Of a DNA stretch of 21,861 nucleotides, positions 1-7,499 are shown one piece after another. The position numbers and the translations under genes are program-made. The stretch's first letter is position 1; each line of letters begins with the position of its first letter. Source of the stretch: an uncultured Blautia sp. (lineage in GTDB: Bacteria; Bacillota; Clostridia; Lachnospirales; Lachnospiraceae); assembly GCA_900539525.1 (NCBI GenBank), contig UQCM01000045.1, positions 1 to 21,861 of the forward strand, written 5' to 3'. The notes below the pieces were generated by a model. The model did not search any database, was not told where the DNA came from, and saw nothing but the letters and a program-made list of their open reading frames with translations.

Positions 1-44
1 TGAGCAAGCTCCCCAAGGCAAATATTTATAAATCTGCATGACTC

Positions 45-55
45 TGAACTGTTAC
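45..55. repeat. possible end of an intergenic hairpin repeat
   Basis: The 11 bases TGAACTGTTAC are identical to the right end of the hairpin repeat found at 3327-3394, and a TGCA element sits just before them in both places. This may be the remnant or edge of a second copy. The match is short, so chance is possible. The rest of 1-105 holds no gene I can support and no clear terminator for the MATE gene. Confidence 0.25.
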
Positions 56-105
56 ATAAAAATAACGTCGAAAATATGATTTTTATCGCACAAAAAAATT
101 TCTTT

Positions 106-1440
106 CTATTGTATGTTCCCTGAACCTCTGCTTTTCCTCACTGCGATCACCATAAGCAAAGAGGTGATCCCTTCTGCCACCGGAAAGGCCAGCCAGATGC
201 CCGCCATTCCAAAATAATGCGCCAGAACAAAGGCACTGACGCTGATCGCTGCCACACCGCGTACGATCGACACCACAAAGGCCCACCCGGCTTCTTCGAC
301 GGCACTCAGATAACCCGCACCCGCAATGTTGAATCCGGCAAACAGAAAGCCGATAAAATACAGCCGGATACCCTTCGTGGCATATTCTGCCATCTGTGCA
401 TTCTGTTCACTGTTAAACATGTTTACAATCTGTTCCGTGCAAAGACCTGTCACCAGCAGTACCAGCAGTGCAAGAAGGACTGCCGTACTTATCGTTAATC
501 TCAGCACTTTTCCAACCTGTTTTCTTTCCTGCCTTCCATAGAAGCGGCTGAAAAGAGGCTGTGCCCCCTGCGACAATCCATTGAAAACAGACGTTGCCAC
601 AATCGCTGTATTCGCCACGATCCCGAATGCGGCAACACCATCATTTCCGGCCAGTCCGAGGATCAGAAAATTGAATAAGGCAGTGGTCACTCCGGAAGAC
701 ATCTCCCCGATAAATGCTGCCATTCCAAGCTTGCAGGATTCTGCCAGTTTTCTCAGGGAAGGCAGCTGCCAGACAAATCGCACCGTACTCTTTTTCGAAA
801 AGAAATGCCTGCAGCAGATCAGGATCCCCACCACCGGGGAAAAAGCGGTTGCCCATGCGGCACCGGCCATACCGAGTCCGAAAGGAAACATCAGCACATA
901 ATCCATAACAATATTAAACAGGCTGCTGAAAAGTGTTGCCTGCATGGCCAGAGACGGATTCCCGTCATTTCTCACAAAGGCATTACATATATAGTTTCCC
1001 ATAAAAAACGGTGCAAACATGAGGAAGATCCTTGTGTATGGCTTTCCGATCGCCACGATTTCCCCGTCACCACCGAGAACAGCCATGATCTTCCCCGGTG
1101 CCAGGACTCCCGGAATCATGAATACCAGTCCGAACAGAACCGCAAACATCAGCGCATTCGAAAAATAATCATCGGCACACTTTTCCCGTCTCTCCCGAAG
1201 AATACGAAAGCGGATAGCTGAACCGACACCCATCATGGATCCGATTCCGAAGATCAGACTGTAAATGGGCAGTACAAGATTCAGTGCTGTGATCCCCCCG
1301 GCGCCTTCTGCTCTGGATATAAAAAAGGTATCTGCCAGGACATAAGCCGATATCCCCAGCATCCCCAGTATATTCTGGGAGACATATTTTATAAAACTTC
1401 TTCCGACTGCATCCGCATTCTTCTGTTTTGTATTATTCAA
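106..1440 (-). CDS. MATE family multidrug/metabolite efflux transporter
   Basis: This is an integral membrane transporter of the MATE (multi antimicrobial extrusion) family, which exports drugs or metabolites in exchange for Na+ or H+. At about 444 residues it matches the usual family length of 440-460. The protein is almost wholly hydrophobic, with about 12 predicted membrane spans and MATE-like stretches such as NILGMLGISAYVLADTFFIS near the N-terminus and a second, similar half starting around residue 230 (LGMAAFIGEMSSG). A GTG start at 1464 is possible, but AGGAGG lies inside that longer frame, 8 bases before a TTG at 1440, so I chose the TTG. It is transcribed alone, downstream of the symporter terminator. 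The substrate cannot be read from sequence. The family call is firm; the start is less so. Confidence 0.88.
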   Translation of the reverse strand: MNNTKQKNADAVGRSFIKYVSQNILGMLGISAYVLADTFFISRAEGAGGITALNLVLPIYSLIFGIGSMMGVGSAIRFRILRERREKCADDYFSNALMFAVLFGLVFMIPGVLAPGKIMAVLGGDGEIVAIGKPYTRIFLMFAPFFMGNYICNAFVRNDGNPSLAMQATLFSSLFNIVMDYVLMFPFGLGMAGAAWATAFSPVVGILICCRHFFSKKSTVRFVWQLPSLRKLAESCKLGMAAFIGEMSSGVTTALFNFLILGLAGNDGVAAFGIVANTAIVATSVFNGLSQGAQPLFSRFYGRQERKQVGKVLRLTISTAVLLALLVLLVTGLCTEQIVNMFNSEQNAQMAEYATKGIRLYFIGFLFAGFNIAGAGYLSAVEEAGWAFVVSIVRGVAAISVSAFVLAHYFGMAGIWLAFPVAEGITSLLMVIAVRKSRGSGNIQ

Positions 1441-1543
1441 AATCTTTTCCCTCCTGCATCCCACACTTTACGTCATTTCTTTCGCTCACTACCTGTAACG
1501 GCGGAAGCCTTATCTTATCTCAGACCCCATCTGTTTCTGCCAC

Positions 1544-1572
1544 ATAATATCAAAAAACACTGAAAAAAGCAA
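1544..1572 (-). promoter_or_regulatory. candidate promoter of the MATE gene
   Basis: On the minus strand TTGCTT (1572-1567) and TATTAT (1549-1544) are separated by 17 bases. The -35 box would lie inside the distal arm of the symporter terminator, so transcription of this gene would begin almost where that of the symporter ends. The match to consensus is moderate. The roughly 100-base leader that follows (1541-1441) shows no riboswitch I recognise. Confidence 0.4.
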
Positions 1573-1605
1573 TGTGATGACAATCGTCAGTCACATTGCT
1601 TTTTT
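1563..1605 (-). terminator. intrinsic terminator after the symporter
   Basis: A perfect 15-bp stem (AAAAAAGCAATGTGA at 1563-1577 with its complement at 1591-1605) encloses a 13-base loop that can itself pair TGAC with GTCA. Read on the minus strand it ends in a run of T, 35 bases after the symporter stop codon. The plus-strand reading also ends in T, so it may work both ways. Confidence 0.85.
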
Positions 1606-1639
1606 ATCCCCTTTAGGGCTATTCTTTGGGGTTTTTCCA

Positions 1640-3175
1640 TTATTTACCAAGTGCGGTTTTCTGAGCAACAACCGTTGTTTTGTTATAGCATGCAAATGCG
1701 TCCTCTACCAGTTTTTTATCCGGCTTAGGGGTAACAAGGCTGACAACCGGAACGATGATGAGACCGCCAAGCATGGCGATTGCACCCATGTTGATCGGAG
1801 ACTGCAGGATCGTCGGGAGACCTGGTCTTGCAAACATGTTGATAAATGTGAGACCGCAGCCCCAGATGAAGGATACCCAGCAGGATGCTGCCGTTGTCTT
1901 CTTCCAGTACAGAGAATACAAAAATGGTGCCAGGAAGGAACCTGCAAGTGCTCCCCAGGATACACCCATCAGCTGTGCAATAAAGGTTACGGAACTCTTG
2001 TACTGAATCAGTGCAAGGATTGCAGAGATTGCAATAAATACTACAATGAACCCACGAATCACAGCAACCTGTTTCTTATCATCCATATCTTTTACCACAT
2101 TATCTTTGATAAAGTCGATCGTCAGTGTGGAACTGGATGCGATGACCAGCGAAGACAGTGTAGACATCGAGGCGGAAAGTACAAGGATGACTACCAGCGC
2201 GATCAGCATCGGGCTTAAGCTCTCCAGCATGGTAGGGATCACAGAGTCAAATCCATTTGCGGCAATATCGATCTTGTCAGAGAACAGACGTCCGAAACCG
2301 CCAAGGAAATAACATCCGCCGGCTACAACAAGAGCGAACAGTGTGGAAATAATCGTTCCTTTCTGGATCGCACTCTCATCCTTGATCGCATAGAATTTCT
2401 GAACCATCTGCGGAAGTCCCCATGTTCCCAGAGAGGTAAGAATGACTACAAACATCAGGTTCAGAGGATCCGGCCCGAAGAAGGATGCAAATACGCCGGG
2501 CGCGGTAGAAACCGTTTCATCCGAAATCTGTGCAAGACCCCTGTAGGCTTCCATGAATCCGCCTTTGCTTGCAAGAACAGCTGCAATCACTGCAACAATA
2601 CCTACCAGCATAACGATACCCTGAATAAAATCGTTGATGGCGGTAGCCATATAACCACCGGCAATTACATAGATAGCGGTAAGAACTGCCATCAGGATGA
2701 TGCATACGGAATAATCAATGCTGAATGCCATTCCAAAAAGTCTGGAAAGGCCATTGTAGAGAGATGCTGTATAGGGAATCAGGAACACGAAGATGATCAG
2801 GGAAGCACAAAGTTTCAGTGCTTTACTGTTAAATCTCTGTCCGAAAAACTGCGGCATCGTCGCTGAATCAAGATGCTGTGTCATGATTCTCGTTCTTCTT
2901 CCAAGGACTACCCATGCAAGAAGAGAACCAATAACGGCATTTCCAATACCCGCCCAGGTGGCTGCGATACCATACTTCCATCCAAACTGGCCTGCGTATC
3001 CCACAAATACGACAGCAGAAAAATACGAAGTACCGTATGCGAAGGCGGTAAGCCATGGACCTACCGAACGGCCGCCCAATACGAAGCCATTGACATCTGT
3101 TGCTGTTTTGCGGCAATACAGACCGATACCAACCATCAGTGCAAAGTATGCCACGAGTAGAATTACTTTTAACAT
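1640..3175 (-). CDS. sodium:solute symporter (SSS family)
   Basis: This is a membrane transporter of the sodium:solute symporter family (PutP/PanF-like), which imports a small solute with Na+. It has 511 residues, near the family norm, and about 13 hydrophobic spans. SSS-type features include the N-terminal GRSVGPWLTAFAYGTSYFSA stretch (around residue 45) and AIYVIAGGYMATAINDFIQG (around residue 185), the core of the family signature. I chose the ATG at 3175 because AGGAAAGG sits five bases upstream; the frame extends further to 3208 without a better signal. It diverges from the aminotransferase gene over a 326-base region with a good promoter in each direction. By context it could bring in an aromatic amino acid or an aryl acid for the neighbouring pathway, but this is inference; proline, pantothenate or other substrates are equally compatible with the sequence. 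Confidence 0.9.
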   Translation of the reverse strand: MLKVILLVAYFALMVGIGLYCRKTATDVNGFVLGGRSVGPWLTAFAYGTSYFSAVVFVGYAGQFGWKYGIAATWAGIGNAVIGSLLAWVVLGRRTRIMTQHLDSATMPQFFGQRFNSKALKLCASLIIFVFLIPYTASLYNGLSRLFGMAFSIDYSVCIILMAVLTAIYVIAGGYMATAINDFIQGIVMLVGIVAVIAAVLASKGGFMEAYRGLAQISDETVSTAPGVFASFFGPDPLNLMFVVILTSLGTWGLPQMVQKFYAIKDESAIQKGTIISTLFALVVAGGCYFLGGFGRLFSDKIDIAANGFDSVIPTMLESLSPMLIALVVILVLSASMSTLSSLVIASSSTLTIDFIKDNVVKDMDDKKQVAVIRGFIVVFIAISAILALIQYKSSVTFIAQLMGVSWGALAGSFLAPFLYSLYWKKTTAASCWVSFIWGCGLTFINMFARPGLPTILQSPINMGAIAMLGGLIIVPVVSLVTPKPDKKLVEDAFACYNKTTVVAQKTALGK

Positions 3176-3222
3176 GTTCCTTTCCTCTTCTCTCACGACT
3201 AACGTCATTTAGTCTGTGTATA

Positions 3223-3239
3223 TTCTTTAACGCAAAGAA
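3223..3239. promoter_or_regulatory. inverted repeat in the symporter leader
   Basis: TTCTTT and AAAGAA flank a 5-base centre (AACGC), giving a 17-base inverted repeat within the untranslated leader of the symporter, about 50 bases before its ATG. It could be an operator downstream of the promoter. It is AT-rich and short, so chance cannot be excluded. Confidence 0.3.
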
Positions 3240-3247
3240 GTTCTGAG

Positions 3248-3263
3248 CTTTAAATCGTTAAAG
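3248..3263. promoter_or_regulatory. inverted repeat at the symporter transcription start
   Basis: CTTTAA and TTAAAG flank ATCG, giving a 16-base inverted repeat exactly where transcription from the promoter at 3271-3299 should begin. A repressor bound here would block initiation. It shares the CTTTAA half with the inverted repeat 25 bases downstream. Confidence 0.35.
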
Positions 3264-3270
3264 TAAATTG

Positions 3271-3299
3271 ATTCTATCATACTGTACATCATTTGTCAA
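3271..3299 (-). promoter_or_regulatory. sigma-A type promoter of the symporter
   Basis: On the minus strand TTGACA (3299-3294) and TAGAAT (3276-3271) are 17 bases apart: a perfect -35, a one-mismatch -10 and ideal spacing. The start point would be near 3265, leaving a leader of about 90 bases. Confidence 0.75.
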
Positions 3300-3326
3300 T
3301 TCCATTACTTACGTCTTTGTATTTTT

Positions 3327-3394
3327 TTGGTAACTGGCTACTGTTCACTCCGTGACCAGTAACATGCTTCGCGATGCACCTGAACTGTTACCAA
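3327..3394. repeat. 68-base intergenic hairpin element
   Basis: The ends TTGGTAAC and GTTACCAA are perfect 8-bp inverted arms. Inside are a hairpin formed by ACTGTTCAC (3340-3348) and GTGACCAGT (3352-3360) around TCC, and a near-palindrome TGCTTCGCGATGCA (3365-3378). The nested pairing, GC-rich core and location between two divergent promoters fit a small non-coding repeat of the REP/MITE kind. A fragment of its right end occurs again at 45-55. I see no coding in it. Confidence 0.5.
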
Positions 3395-3401
3395 TCTTTG
3401 A

Positions 3402-3430
3402 TTGACAGATAAAAAATTATGCTCTATCAT
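3402..3430 (+). promoter_or_regulatory. sigma-A type promoter of the aminotransferase operon
   Basis: TTGACA (3402-3407) and TATCAT (3425-3430) are separated by exactly 17 bases. Transcription would start near 3437. The leader to the ATG at 3502 carries a doubled TAATGCG (around 3439-3453). Confidence 0.75.
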
Positions 3431-3501
3431 TAGTACAGTAATGCGTTAATGCGCAATCATAATGCCAAACGCTAAATCACAGAAATAAAGAGGTAAACAT
3501 C

Positions 3502-4692
3502 ATGGCTAATTTAAATGAAAGAATGGTTGCTCTGGGAACCCAGCGCTCGATCATCCGTGAACTTTTCGAATTTGGAAAGCAAAGAGCTGCTGAAATCGGT
3601 GCTGAGAACGTATTTGATTTTTCCATCGGAAATCCAAGTGTTCCATCCCCGGATGCAGTCAATGAAACCGCGATCAGACTGATCCAGGAAACCGATCCTG
3701 TCATCCTTCACGGATATACCAGCGCACAGGGAGACGCAGAGGTCAGAAAACTGCTGGCAGATTCCGTAAACGGGCGTTTTGGCACCTCCTTCGGACCGGA
3801 TAATTTCTATGTATCCGTAGGAGCCGCTGCCGCACTCTGCTGCTGTCTGAATGGTCTTTGCAACAGAGATGACGAAGTGATCGTATTTGCACCATACTTC
3901 CCGGAATACAAAGTATTCATCGAAGGCGCAGGTGCAAAGATGAATCTGATTCCTGCCGATACCAAAGCATTTCAGATCGACTTTGAAGCATTTGAAGCTG
4001 CGATCAACGAGAAGACAAAAGCAGTTATCGTAAATTCTCCAAACAACCCGTGTGGTGTCGTATATTCACATGAGACCTGCACCAGACTTGCCCGGATCCT
4101 GAACGCAAAATCTGCCAAGCTCGGACATCCGATCTATCTCATCGCAGACGAACCCTACCGCGAGATCGTATTCGATGGCATTGCAGTCCCATACCTGCCT
4201 GAATATTACAGCAATACACTCGTATGCTACTCCTGGTCCAAATCCCTCTCCCTTCCCGGGGAACGTCTGGGATATATCCTTGTTCCGGATGAAGTAGAAG
4301 AGCATGAACTGGTATATGCGGCAGTTGCAGGCGCAGGCCGTTCCCTGGGATATGTAAATGCACCCGGACTTTTCCAGAGAGTCTGTGCCATGTGTGCAGA
4401 CATGACTGCCGATATCTCCATCTACGAGACCAATCGCAATCTTCTTTACGATGGACTTCGCGAGCTTGGATTCGAAGTAGTCAAACCGGACGGAACCTTC
4501 TACATCTTCCCCAGGACACTGGAAGAAGACGACATCGCTTTCTGCGAGAGAGCAAAGCAGTATGACATCCTCATCGTTCCGGGAACCGGTTTTGGCTGCC
4601 CGGGACATGCACGTATCTCCTACTGTGTACCTACTGAAAGAATCGAGCGCTCGCTTGAGGCGTTTAGAAAACTGGCTGATTCCTATAAATAA
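3502..4692 (+). CDS. PLP-dependent aminotransferase (class I/II), likely aromatic
   Basis: This is a fold-type I pyridoxal-phosphate aminotransferase, cytosolic, 396 residues, full length for the family. Visible active-site elements: SPNNPCG with the PLP-contacting Asn near 181, ADEPYR with the PLP-nitrogen Asp216 and Tyr219, the Schiff-base Lys247 in SWSKSLSLPGERLGY with Arg255, and a C-terminal GHARISY carrying the likely carboxylate-binding Arg. An AGAGG site precedes the ATG by about eight bases. It starts a two-gene operon with the amidohydrolase, 34 bases downstream. Next to indolepyruvate oxidoreductase, a role interconverting aromatic amino acids and aryl pyruvates is likely. That specificity is inferred from context; the sequence alone also fits aspartate or alanine aminotransferase activity. 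Confidence 0.92.
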   Translation: MANLNERMVALGTQRSIIRELFEFGKQRAAEIGAENVFDFSIGNPSVPSPDAVNETAIRLIQETDPVILHGYTSAQGDAEVRKLLADSVNGRFGTSFGPDNFYVSVGAAAALCCCLNGLCNRDDEVIVFAPYFPEYKVFIEGAGAKMNLIPADTKAFQIDFEAFEAAINEKTKAVIVNSPNNPCGVVYSHETCTRLARILNAKSAKLGHPIYLIADEPYREIVFDGIAVPYLPEYYSNTLVCYSWSKSLSLPGERLGYILVPDEVEEHELVYAAVAGAGRSLGYVNAPGLFQRVCAMCADMTADISIYETNRNLLYDGLRELGFEVVKPDGTFYIFPRTLEEDDIAFCERAKQYDILIVPGTGFGCPGHARISYCVPTERIERSLEAFRKLADSYK

Positions 4693-4726
4693 ACGTAAGT
4701 AACTATTAGAAAAAGAGATAACACCC

Positions 4727-5539
4727 ATGATTATTGATTTTCATACCCATATATTTCCGGATAAAATTGCAGAACGTGCGATTTCCAGGCTGACAGCAGT
4801 CATCAACCAGGATCCAACCATCAATGGCTGTGCAGAAGACCTGCGTGCTTCCATGAAAAAAGCCGGCATCGACATCAGCGTAGTGCTTCCTGTCGTAACC
4901 GACATCAAACAGTTTGATTCCATCCTTCGTTTTGCGTCTTTTATCAATGAAACGTATGCATCCGTGCAGGAGCAGCGGCTGCTTTCCCTGGCAGGCATTC
5001 ATCCGGACGATCCGGACTTCAAAAGCCGTCTGGCACTAATAAAACGTGAAGGCTTTGCCGGAGTCAAGCTCCATCCGAACTATCAGAATGTGGAATTTAA
5101 CGACATCCGTATGAAACGCCTTCTCTATGCCGCATCCGAGATCGGGCTTCCGGTCATCACCCACGCAGGTTATGATCCCTATACTCCGGATCATGAATTC
5201 TGTACTCCGGATATGATCCTGGATGTTTTAGAAGATGTCGCCCCGGAAAATCTGATTCTTGCACATTTAGGAAGCAATGAGAATTACGACGAAGCAGAAG
5301 AAAAGCTCTGCGGCCGGAACGTCTATCTCGACACTGCCTACTCCATCACCCGTGTAAGTGAAGCGCAGCTGATCCGTATGATCCGCAGACATGGTGCGGA
5401 CAAGATCCTTTTTGCTACCGACTGCCCATGGGCAGAGCAGAAGACCTGTGTAGATGTTCTGAAAAAAAGTGCTCTCACCGACCGGGAGAAAGAATTAATC
5501 CTATCCAAAAATGCCGGCAGATTGTTAGGCATTCAATAA
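4727..5539 (+). CDS. metal-dependent amidohydrolase (ACMSD-like TIM barrel)
   Basis: This 270-residue protein belongs to the Amidohydro_2 branch of the metal-dependent hydrolase superfamily. The likely metal ligands are visible: the HxH pair His6/His8 in IDFHTHIFPD, His146 in VITHAGYD, His180 in ILAHLGSNEN and Asp232 in LFATDCPW. GVKLHPNYQ (near 112-120) is another family hallmark. Members hydrolyse C-N or C-O bonds or act as non-oxidative decarboxylases, for example ACMSD. It is co-transcribed with the aminotransferase and ends just before a shared terminator. The ribosome-binding site is weak (AAAAGAGA). Its part in aromatic metabolism is unknown: it might deblock a conjugated amino acid or decarboxylate an acid, but nothing in the sequence decides this. 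The superfamily call is firm. Confidence 0.85.
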   Translation: MIIDFHTHIFPDKIAERAISRLTAVINQDPTINGCAEDLRASMKKAGIDISVVLPVVTDIKQFDSILRFASFINETYASVQEQRLLSLAGIHPDDPDFKSRLALIKREGFAGVKLHPNYQNVEFNDIRMKRLLYAASEIGLPVITHAGYDPYTPDHEFCTPDMILDVLEDVAPENLILAHLGSNENYDEAEEKLCGRNVYLDTAYSITRVSEAQLIRMIRRHGADKILFATDCPWAEQKTCVDVLKKSALTDREKELILSKNAGRLLGIQ

Positions 5540-5565
5540 ATTGTCTGCACACGATAAAACGGCAG

Positions 5566-5597
5566 AAACCCGCTGAAGAAATCTTCAGCGGGTTTTT
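5566..5597 (+). terminator. intrinsic terminator of the aminotransferase-amidohydrolase operon
   Basis: AAACCCGCTGAAGA (5566-5579) pairs with TCTTCAGCGGGTTT (5582-5595) and is followed by more T, 27 bases past the amidohydrolase stop. On the minus strand the T-tract is only TTTCT, so termination of the converging ACT operon here would be weaker. Confidence 0.85.
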
Positions 5598-5633
5598 GTT
5601 TCGCAAAACCAGCTCTTCCGGGCTCTCCGTCGC

Positions 5634-5759
5634 TCAGTTCAATACTTCCAGAGCTGCGATTTAAAATTCTTTCTCTCAGTTCAGTGCTTCCGGAGCTGCG
5701 ATCTTAAATTCTTTCTCTCAGTTCAGCGCTTCCGAAGCTGCGATCTTAAATCCTTTTGC
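5634..5759. repeat. three tandem 42-bp copies of the ACT gene 3' end
   Basis: Three direct copies with an exact 42-base period start at 5634, 5676 and 5718. The copy at 5718-5759 is the coding end of the ACT gene with its stop codon; the other two lie beyond the stop. Adjacent copies differ at about 5 of 42 positions, and the two outer copies at about 10. Read after the ACT stop, the middle copy still encodes EKEFKIAAPEALN then TGA; the last copy has gained a TAA. This is a serial duplication of a gene end, now decaying. Confidence 0.85.
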
Positions 5760-6143
5760 TTCCAGAATCTTTGCTGCCTCTGCATCCGCGTTCGTACGGA
5801 TGATCATGTACGCAACATCTGATTTCTTTCCTAAAATGGTATACATGTACTCAATATTGATTCCTTCACTTCCAAGTACGCCGATCATATTTGCAAGCAT
5901 ACCGGGCTCATCCTGAACCTCTACGGCAAGAACATCGGTGATTTTGCAAATATAATTTTCACTCTTCAACATGGTAACAGCATTGAAAACATCATCAACA
6001 ATGATACGGACAATCCCGAAATCAGCAGCTTCCGCTACCGAAATCGCACGGAGATTGATTTTCTGTGCGGAAAGAACTGCTGCAAACTCAGCAAGTTTTC
6101 CAGGCTTGTTTTCAAGAAATACGGAAATCTGTTTAATCATCAC
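5718..6143 (-). CDS. tandem ACT-domain amino-acid-binding protein
   Basis: The 140-141 residue protein consists of two ACT domains (about 3-68 and 70-135) and nothing else. Both begin with the typical strand, turn and helix: VFLENKPGKLAEFAAVL and VEVQDEPGMLANMIGVL, each with the Gly that marks the ligand site between domains. Stand-alone tandem ACT proteins bind amino acids and sense their level. Translation starts at GTG 6143 (seven bases after AGGAGG) or ATG 6140 (ten bases). It is the last gene of the yerC-iorA-iorB-paaK operon, 19 bases after the ligase stop; this neighbourhood suggests aromatic amino acids as ligands. A direct partner, perhaps the ligase or oxidoreductase, is only inferred. 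Its 3' end is duplicated downstream. Confidence 0.88.
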   Translation of the reverse strand: MMIKQISVFLENKPGKLAEFAAVLSAQKINLRAISVAEAADFGIVRIIVDDVFNAVTMLKSENYICKITDVLAVEVQDEPGMLANMIGVLGSEGINIEYMYTILGKKSDVAYMIIRTNADAEAAKILEAKGFKIAASEALN

Positions 6144-6162
6144 GAATCTATCCTCCTATTCA

Positions 6163-7470
6163 TCAGCCCTGATACAGGTTTCGTTTATCAATAACACGAA
6201 CTGCTTTGCCTTCGCTTCTTACAATGGTCTTGGGAGCAACCAGCTTCACCTTTGCATAGATACCAAGCATCGCTTTCAGACCATTCACAAGCTCTTTCTC
6301 TTTTTCCGATACAATACTCAGGTTATCAGAGAACATCTCCGGCGTCATTTCTACCTGAACCTCAATGGTATCGCTGTTGTTTACCCTGTCAACAATGATC
6401 TGATAGTTCGCCGGATATCCCTGGTTCATGAGAACAGTCTCGATCTGGGACGGGAATACGTTTACACCCTTGACGATGAGCATGTCATCACTTCTTCCAA
6501 GCGGCTTGGTCATCTTCACGTGAGTTCTTCCACAGGAACATTTCTCTCTGCTGAGGATGCAGATGTCACGGGTACGGTATCTCATAAGAGGGAATGCTTC
6601 CTTGGAGATACTGGTAAATACAAGCTCACCTTTCTCGCCATCCGGAAGAACCTCTCCGGTAATCGGGTTGATGATCTCAGGAATGAAATGGTCTTCATTT
6701 ACATGCATACCGGTCTGTTCCTCACATTCGAAAGAAACACCCGGTCCGGAAATCTCCGTAAGGCCATAAATATCATAGGCTTTGATACCAAGCTTCTCTT
6801 CGATATCATGACGCATTTCCTCTGTCCATGCCTCGGCTCCGAAGATACCTGCTTTCAATTTGATCTGATCGCGGACTCCCCTCTCATGGATGCTCTCTGC
6901 AAGATAAGCCGCATAGGATGGGGTACAGCAAAGGATCGTAGAACCAAGGTCGGTCATAAACTGGATCTGCCTCTCCGTATTTCCGGAAGACATCGGAAGT
7001 GTCAGACATCCCACCTTGTGAGATCCGCCGTTTAATCCTGGTCCTCCGGTAAACAGACCATAACCATAGCTTACGTGGCAGACATCCTCTTTCGTTCCTC
7101 CTGCAGCCACGATCGCTCTGGCACAGCACTCTTCCCAGAGATCCAGGTCATGCTGGGTATAGAAAGCAACGACACGTCTTCCGGTCGTACCGCTGGTAGA
7201 CTGGATACGGACACATTCTGAAAGCGGTCGTGCAAGCAATCCATATGGATATTCATCTCTCAAGTCATCTTTTTCGATGAAAGGTAATTTCGGAAGGTCA
7301 TCCACAGACTTGATGTCTGCCGGAGTCAGTCCTTTTTCCTCCATTCTCTTTCTGTACATTGGTACATTGTCCCAAACGTTCTGCACCTGCTTTACAAGTC
7401 TCTCGCTCTGGATCCTGCGTATCTCTTCTCTGGATGCACATTCAATCTCTGGTTGAAAATATCTGCTCAT
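6163..7470 (-). CDS. paaK: phenylacetate-CoA ligase (PaaK-like)
   Basis: This cytosolic ligase of the adenylate-forming (ANL) superfamily activates an arylacetate with ATP and CoA to the arylacetyl-CoA; the reaction is reversible. It has 435 residues, the PaaK length. Motifs: the phosphate-binding loop STSGTTGRR (about 91-99), YGLTEISGPG (about 235-244), RYRTRD (about 297-302), the hinge region LGRSDDMLIVKGVNVFPSQIE (starting near 324; Asp in the hinge) and a C-terminal EGKAVRV with the catalytic-type Lys. A CxC pair (EKCSCGRTH) lies in a position common in PaaK relatives. It lies 29 bases after iorB. Beside an indolepyruvate oxidoreductase it probably handles indole-, phenyl- or hydroxyphenylacetate, either releasing the acid with ATP gain or activating scavenged acid. 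Confidence 0.92.
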   Translation of the reverse strand: MSRYFQPEIECASREEIRRIQSERLVKQVQNVWDNVPMYRKRMEEKGLTPADIKSVDDLPKLPFIEKDDLRDEYPYGLLARPLSECVRIQSTSGTTGRRVVAFYTQHDLDLWEECCARAIVAAGGTKEDVCHVSYGYGLFTGGPGLNGGSHKVGCLTLPMSSGNTERQIQFMTDLGSTILCCTPSYAAYLAESIHERGVRDQIKLKAGIFGAEAWTEEMRHDIEEKLGIKAYDIYGLTEISGPGVSFECEEQTGMHVNEDHFIPEIINPITGEVLPDGEKGELVFTSISKEAFPLMRYRTRDICILSREKCSCGRTHVKMTKPLGRSDDMLIVKGVNVFPSQIETVLMNQGYPANYQIIVDRVNNSDTIEVQVEMTPEMFSDNLSIVSEKEKELVNGLKAMLGIYAKVKLVAPKTIVRSEGKAVRVIDKRNLYQG

Positions 7471-7499
7471 CTCTTCTCTTTCTCCTTATCTTATCTTCA

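Noticed and set aside
1441..1541. Possible riboswitch upstream of the MATE gene
   Set aside because: MATE genes often have riboswitches, but I could not match this leader to a known class and it has no terminator or sequestering hairpin.
1574..2218. 214-codon plus-strand open frame over the symporter gene
   Set aside because: It begins inside a terminator stem and is antisense to clear membrane-protein coding sequence; its composition is that of a reverse-complement shadow.
5971..7035. 354-codon open frame on the plus strand over the ACT and PaaK-like genes
   Set aside because: It lies antisense to two well-recognised genes, lacks family motifs and is Cys/His/Ser-rich as shadow frames are.
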